DNA from: a virus
Length of the DNA stretch: 20,724 nt
Reading direction: 5' to 3' (one strand)
IMG/VR virus record: IMGVR_UViG_3300033141_006339
Span: 1 to 20,724 of that record
Shown one piece after another: positions 17,205 to 20,724 of the stretch. A program made the translations under genes and the position numbers. Below the pieces are notes generated by a model. The model saw nothing but the letters and a program-made list of their open reading frames with translations. It had not been told where the DNA came from and did no database searches. Within the stretch, counting starts at the first letter, position 1, and each line of letters opens with the position of its first letter.

Positions 17205-18425
17205 TTACCGGTCGTCTGCTCCCAGCACTGCCTCGCCGGGGGTGGGTTCGGGGATGCCGAATTTCTGATAGGCCCAGCTGGCTGGAATCCTCATGCCTGC
17301 CTCGGCGAGCGTTTTGATGGTTCGGGCGAGGGCTTCGAGGTCGCGGGGTTTTTCCACGGCGAAGTGCCACCTGGGCACGGGGTATCGCTCGCCCAGGTTC
17401 AGGCGCACCAGGGGCTTGAGCAGTTGCGCGGTGAGGGTTTCTTCGAGGGCGGCTGCGTCGGATTCCAGCAGGTCCCAGCGCACCTGGTTGTGGACTTCGC
17501 CCAGGGCGTGGGAGCCGCCCTGTTCGCCGCGGCTGGTGAGCAGTTGGCCCAGGATTGCCAGGGTCATTTCCCTGCTGGCGCGCTCCAGGATGCGCTCGAA
17601 TATCTCGCCTTCGCCTGCGGTGCTGGTCTGAAGGACTTCTATCTGGTTGCCTTCGCGCACCACCGCTGCGGCGTCCATGCCCAGTGAGCGGACGGCTTGC
17701 CAGAGCTGGCGGGCTTCCTCTGAGTCCCAGGGGACGCCTTCGCGCAGGCGGCCCAGGCGCGGTGGCATGCCGTAGACCTCTGCGAATGCCATCCAGTCCT
17801 TCCAGGAGAAGTGTCGCACGATGAAGGCGCGCACGCAGGAGCGCAGGAGTCCTGTGCGGGGGCAGAAGCCGCTGCGGGCGCGCACGCGGTGGATGATGAA
17901 GTTGAGGGGGTTCAGCCTCACCGCCCTGCCGGTCTCCTGGCGCAGCATCAGCGTCTGGCCGTCGTCGGCCACGGTGAACCAGCGCTGGGGGCGCCAGATG
18001 AGCCGTGCCGGCGCCCAGCCTTCGGGGCCGGTTCGCCATTGTATCTCCTGGACGCTGAACCCTTTGGGAATGGCGTCCAGGAGGTCGAAGATGGCCTGGT
18101 TTAGTTCCGGCACCTCGCTCAGGGCGTTGCGGCAGAGCCGGGCGGCGCGGGCTGCCTGCGCTGATTCGTCTGCGGGCTGGATGTGGAACTTCAGGTGTGC
18201 CACTCCGCTTTTGCGCGTCCTGAGGTGGGCGTCCAGCTCTGCGTCTTTCTCCTCCATCTTTTCAAACAGGGCGGCCTGGGCCGATATGTCGCCGCTTTCG
18301 GCCTCCAGCAGCATCCCTTTGATGAGCCGCGGCGTGAGCGTGTCTATGTCAACGTGGCTCACGATTGTGCGTGGGCCGAACTGCTGCGCCTCGGCCTGTA
18401 GGTCTGTTTCGGGTCTTTCTGCCAT
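17205..18425 (-). CDS. Portal protein, DUF935 (Mu gp29-like)
   Basis: This 406-aa protein has the DUF935 pattern: an N-terminal helix region with ITPRLIKGMLLEAESGD-like spacing (LTPRLIKGMLLEAESGDISAQ), then KDAELDAHLRTRKSGVAHLKF, FDLLDAIPKGFSVQEIQW, PQRWFTVADDGQTL, RHFSWKDWMAFAEVYGMPPRLG, LGQLLTSRGEQGGSHALGEVH, and a C-terminal helix region ending PEPTPGEAVLGADDR. It forms the dodecameric DNA-entry ring. It is shorter than Mu gp29 (about 510 aa) but similar to many prophage DUF935 proteins. No Shine-Dalgarno sequence is visible before the ATG (GACCGCTAAAAA precedes it); a family D repeat lies directly upstream. Confidence 0.92.
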   Translation of the reverse strand: MAERPETDLQAEAQQFGPRTIVSHVDIDTLTPRLIKGMLLEAESGDISAQAALFEKMEEKDAELDAHLRTRKSGVAHLKFHIQPADESAQAARAARLCRNALSEVPELNQAIFDLLDAIPKGFSVQEIQWRTGPEGWAPARLIWRPQRWFTVADDGQTLMLRQETGRAVRLNPLNFIIHRVRARSGFCPRTGLLRSCVRAFIVRHFSWKDWMAFAEVYGMPPRLGRLREGVPWDSEEARQLWQAVRSLGMDAAAVVREGNQIEVLQTSTAGEGEIFERILERASREMTLAILGQLLTSRGEQGGSHALGEVHNQVRWDLLESDAAALEETLTAQLLKPLVRLNLGERYPVPRWHFAVEKPRDLEALARTIKTLAEAGMRIPASWAYQKFGIPEPTPGEAVLGADDR

Positions 18426-18429
18426 TTTT

Positions 18430-18475
18430 TAGCGGTCAGCTATCGGTGTTCGGCTATCAGCGTTCAGCGGTGGGT
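18430..18475. repeat. Family D-like repeat upstream of the portal gene
   Basis: GCGGTCAGCTATCGGTG, TTCGGCTATCAGCGTTCAGC and related sequence lie in the 100-nt gap between terminase and portal genes. They share CTATCGG/CTATCAG words with the 21-nt units at 17121-17204 and the block at 20146-20198. Confidence 0.65.
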
Positions 18476-18525
18476 TTTTGTGTCTGTGTGCTGGGCGCTG
18501 ATGGTTGATAGCTTCCTTTCTTTCC

Positions 18526-20145
18526 TTAAAGGTGTGCGAAATCGGTTCGCTGTCCGAGGCTCATGTATTCCGTGCTCCCTTGCCTGGCGCGCCAGGGGTC
18601 TGGCAGCAGTTCCTCGCATCCGGCGCAGGCGTCTGGGCCGTCCACAAACCCGTCCGGGTAGCTCAGGAACTGCTCCTGGAGCGTCCTTATGCCGGGGGCG
18701 GGGTTGCGTGGGAATCGCCATCTTCCGCTTTCAAACGCGCAGCAGAGGCTTTCGATGCGTATCGCTTTGGGGCGGGTGTGGTTCACGTAGCGCACGGGGA
18801 GGAACTCGCCTCGCCGCTCGCATTCGAGTTGCAGCAGGGGCTTGATGAGGGCGTAGCCGCCGTTGGATTCTATGCCGATGAGCCTGGGGCGGTGGATGCG
18901 GTTGAAGGCGAACAGTTTTTCTACCATCTGCATGGGGCTGCCGCGTTCTATCCATGCGTCCAGCACGTAGCGGATGCCGGAGGTTCTGTCGGCTCCGACG
19001 GCCACCAGGGCCCGGGGGCAGCCGGTGGGGGCCTCGCTGAGCGCCGGGTCCAGGAAGCACACCACGTCCAGCCTGTTCCGCTCCAGTGCTTCTTCCCTGT
19101 ATGTGTGCATCCAGGCGGGCTGGAACGGCCTGGTGGGGTCGTCGGCGCAGAGGGCGTAGTTGCGCAGCCAGTTCTTGAGGCCCACTGTTGCCCTGACCCG
19201 CGCCAGCACGCCGTCGGGGAACCGTTCGGGCCACACCGAGTGGCCCTGCCGGGTGGCGGGCTGGATGAAGAGCTTTGCCAGGGGGCGGCCCGAATCGTCG
19301 CGCTTTTGGGCGAGTTCCCGCGCCCGCTCCAACATGCAGCCAGGCCCGAACATCGTCCCCAGCACGGTGAATGCATACCTGGCGGGTTCCAGCGCCGGCA
19401 GCACTTCGTCCATCATCCAGTCCCACAGGTTCTGCTGGCGCCGGGGGTTGCGGGCCAGCTCGGCGTCTTCCAGGTCGTCCCCGACGAACTCCAGGGGCCT
19501 GTACTGCCTGTGGCGGCGGCCCCGGGGGCTCATGCCGATGCCGAAAGCCTCGAACTTTACCGAAGGAACCTTCACCGTGCTCCGCCGTACGGCGGAGGCA
19601 GAGGAGGCAGAAACGGCGGATTGCGGGTCGCCTTTCCCCTCAGCGTTCTCTGCGGCGGCCCCGGCGGTAAGGACGTTTTGCGTGAGTTCCAGCGTCCATT
19701 CCTCTTCGCGGCCGTGGGTTTCGATGGGTCCGTAGTCGGCGCGTATGCGCTCGTTGTGGTCCAGTTCCAGGCGGACGTAGTCCATGTTTTGGGCGGCCAG
19801 ACGCTGCACCTGGCTGCCGTAGAGGAGGTAGGGACAGCCTCCGCCCAGGGCGACCCAGAGGGGTCTGGCGAGCGCGAGCAGGGCGCTCTTGCCCGCGCCC
19901 CGGAACGCCCCTATGAACGTGGGCATCCCCGGCTCGGCCACGGTGCGCACCATGGGGGCGTGGAAGGGGGCGAAGGGGCGGTCGAAGTAGTGCGGCAGGT
20001 AGGTCTGGCACCACTGAAGGAACGGCAGGGCGCGCCGCTCAGCGCGCGCCTCCTCCCCCAGGTCCTCAAAGGGCAGGGCTTTCTGCGCCATCTTGTCCTG
20101 GATGCGCTGCCGCTGCTGCTCATGCTGTCTGGTCCACTTGGACAT
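18526..20145 (-). CDS. Terminase large subunit with a repeat-derived insertion
   Basis: This 539-aa protein has a Walker A motif GAFRGAGKSA (about 99-108), a Walker B-like PLEFVGDDLED (about 205-215), a TVLGTMFG coupling segment, and a nuclease domain with VVCFLDPALSE, LIGIESNGGY and FLSYPDGFVDGPDACAG carrying the acidic metal ligands. It packages DNA into the head. Residues about 160-190 (AENAEGKGDPQ..., SAVSASSASAVRRST) are not terminase sequence but translated family C-type repeat plus an 18-nt palindrome; they interrupt the ATPase domain between the ELTQ strand and KFEAFGIGMSPRGRRH. The insertion is in frame and carries no stop. No Shine-Dalgarno sequence is visible before the ATG; family D sequence lies upstream. 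Confidence 0.92.
   Translation of the reverse strand: MSKWTRQHEQQRQRIQDKMAQKALPFEDLGEEARAERRALPFLQWCQTYLPHYFDRPFAPFHAPMVRTVAEPGMPTFIGAFRGAGKSALLALARPLWVALGGGCPYLLYGSQVQRLAAQNMDYVRLELDHNERIRADYGPIETHGREEEWTLELTQNVLTAGAAAENAEGKGDPQSAVSASSASAVRRSTVKVPSVKFEAFGIGMSPRGRRHRQYRPLEFVGDDLEDAELARNPRRQQNLWDWMMDEVLPALEPARYAFTVLGTMFGPGCMLERARELAQKRDDSGRPLAKLFIQPATRQGHSVWPERFPDGVLARVRATVGLKNWLRNYALCADDPTRPFQPAWMHTYREEALERNRLDVVCFLDPALSEAPTGCPRALVAVGADRTSGIRYVLDAWIERGSPMQMVEKLFAFNRIHRPRLIGIESNGGYALIKPLLQLECERRGEFLPVRYVNHTRPKAIRIESLCCAFESGRWRFPRNPAPGIRTLQEQFLSYPDGFVDGPDACAGCEELLPDPWRARQGSTEYMSLGQRTDFAHL
19573..19668. repeat. In-frame repeat insertion with an 18-nt perfect palindrome in terL
   Basis: The segment contains the perfect palindrome CTCCGCCGTACGGCGGAG (19580-19597), then GGCAGAGGAGGCAGAAACGG, and family C-like CTCAGCGTTCTCTGCGG (about 19639-19655). 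It supplies about 30 Ala/Ser-rich residues within the terminase ATPase domain. Confidence 0.8.
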
Positions 20146-20198
20146 AGCTATCGGCTACCGGCTGCGAGTTGCTCTTTGCTGTGGCTGACTGCTGAGGG
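20146..20198. repeat. Family D-like sequence upstream of terL
   Basis: AGCTATCGGCTACCGGCTGC followed by TGCTGTGGCTGACTGCTGAG fills the gap between the small helical gene and the terminase ATG. It resembles the CTATCGG repeats near the portal and protease genes. No ribosome-binding site is seen for the terminase. Confidence 0.6.
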
Positions 20199-20438
20199 CT
20201 AAATCAACAGCCTCCTGAGTTGTCCGGCGAAGTCGTCCAGCATTTCGAGTCTTTGGACGGCCTCGGCGTAGGTATCGGCGGCGGCTCTGACCGCATCGGC
20301 ATCGACCTCCAGAAGGGGGACCATGCCGCTTGCCAGCCGCACCATTTCCTCGGCGGCGCGGGCGGCCTGTGCCTCCGCCTCGTCCCTGCGCCGCCGCAGG
20401 GACGCCAGGGCTATCTCCACCTCATCTCTCATTGCCAT
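20199..20438 (-). CDS. Small helical protein upstream of terminase
   Basis: This 79-aa protein starts at the ATG at 20436-20438, chosen among three close in-frame ATGs because AGGAGG lies 7 nt before it. The product is almost wholly helical and charged: MAMRDEVEIALASLRRRRDEAEAQA..., ending DDFAGQLRRLLI. It lies directly before the terminase large subunit and overlaps the end of the DUF2730-like gene, a place often used by a small terminase subunit or small Mu-like accessory protein. No DNA-binding helix-turn-helix is evident, so the function is left open. Confidence 0.65.
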   Translation of the reverse strand: MAMRDEVEIALASLRRRRDEAEAQAARAAEEMVRLASGMVPLLEVDADAVRAAADTYAEAVQRLEMLDDFAGQLRRLLI

Positions 20439-20724
20439 TTCCATGCCTCCTGTCGCATTCCTCGTGGGAAACGAAGTGCTTCCGTTCCTCGCGCAGTTCT
20501 CGCTTCAGGTCGCGTATCTCCCGCAACACCACGTCCAGCCTGGTCTCTATGATGGGGACGGCTCCCACGAGCGGGTCGCCCCTGGCCAGGCGTTCCTCTG
20601 CGAAATCCAGCCTGTCCTCCACCTGCTGGCGCCAGCGCCCCATGCGGAACGCCACCACCCACCCCCCGACGAACCCCCCGCAGAGGGCCGAACAAACCGA
20701 GATGATGGTCTGGATCCAGCTCAT
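20422..20724 (-). CDS. DUF2730-like membrane/coiled-coil phage protein
   Basis: This 100-residue ORF has an N-terminal transmembrane helix (about 5-27, QTIISVCSALCGGFVGGWVVAFR) followed by a charged coiled coil (RWRQQVEDRLDFAEERL...; ETRLDVVLREIRDLKRELREERKHF) and a short Cys/His tail SHEECDRRH. This layout and place, just upstream of the terminase genes, match the DUF2730 proteins of Mu-like phages, whose function is unknown. The first codon is the last triplet of the window, so a longer N-terminus outside cannot be excluded. Its end overlaps the next gene start. Confidence 0.7.
   Translation of the reverse strand: MSWIQTIISVCSALCGGFVGGWVVAFRMGRWRQQVEDRLDFAEERLARGDPLVGAVPIIETRLDVVLREIRDLKRELREERKHFVSHEECDRRHGNGNER

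Noticed and set aside
17104-18039. 311-codon minus-strand frame ending in KPIA heptapeptides
   Set aside because: It overlaps the portal gene in another frame and is Arg/Pro-rich nonsense there; only the repeat portion is open by its 21-nt periodicity.
18505-20202. 565-codon plus-strand open frame
   Set aside because: It is antisense to the terminase gene, whose motifs are clear. Long antisense frames are expected in GC-rich genes, and the translation shows no domain pattern.

Overview
This window is a phage or prophage late-gene region joined to a short stretch of probable host chromosome. Almost everything is coded on the minus strand, so transcription runs from about 20724 down to about 1150. 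The base composition is GC-rich. The left-edge gene (1-303) has a signal peptide and the N-terminal domain typical of DUF4838/GH67-like enzymes, which are common in Planctomycetota, Lentisphaerota and related metagenomic lineages. That, with the dense short tandem repeats, suggests an uncultured bacterium of that kind; the host assignment is low confidence.

Right to left, the virion block has a Mu-like head module: a DUF2730-like membrane/coiled-coil protein, a small helical protein, terminase large subunit, DUF935 portal, Mu-I-like protease with an internal in-frame scaffold start, a DUF2190-like decoration protein, a Mu-gpT-like major capsid protein, and DUF1320. It continues with a neck/terminator-like protein, a tail-tube-like protein, a 75-aa coiled-coil protein, a distal-tail-like protein and a 920-aa hub/receptor protein with Thr-rich mucin-like linkers and Cys-rich C-terminal domains. 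No tape-measure gene is visible. A single plus-strand gene, a 23S-rRNA-IVS-type four-helix-bundle protein with its own promoter, interrupts this block and is flanked by heptamer arrays in inverted orientation.

Downstream come a small Cys-rich protein, a 942-aa glycosyltransferase / methyltransferase-like / glycosyltransferase fusion, a lysis cassette (54-aa membrane protein, holin-like protein, overlapping spanin-like pair), a sulfatase/alkaline-phosphatase-superfamily protein and two GT2 glycosyltransferases. The first GT domain of the fusion carries features resembling polypeptide GalNAc-transferases (DxH motif, WGxxE-like segment). Together with the Thr/Pro/Ala-rich tracts in virion proteins, this suggests a phage-encoded mucin-type O-glycosylation system (hypothesis).

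The most striking non-gene signal is four families of short repeats: (A) heptamer GGCTTGA/GGCGTGA; (B) a 21-22-nt unit with core CCCCGTCGTTTTCGGGG; (C) CGCAGAGAACGCAGAG-like; (D) CTATCGG-containing 21-mers. They lie between genes and inside genes. Families A and B have no stop codon in any frame when they lie in the coding orientation seen here, so they act as insertions and inter-domain linkers. Some copies supply stop codons, Shine-Dalgarno sequences, start codons and a -35 box. No rRNA, complete tRNA, CRISPR array, integrase or transposase was seen.
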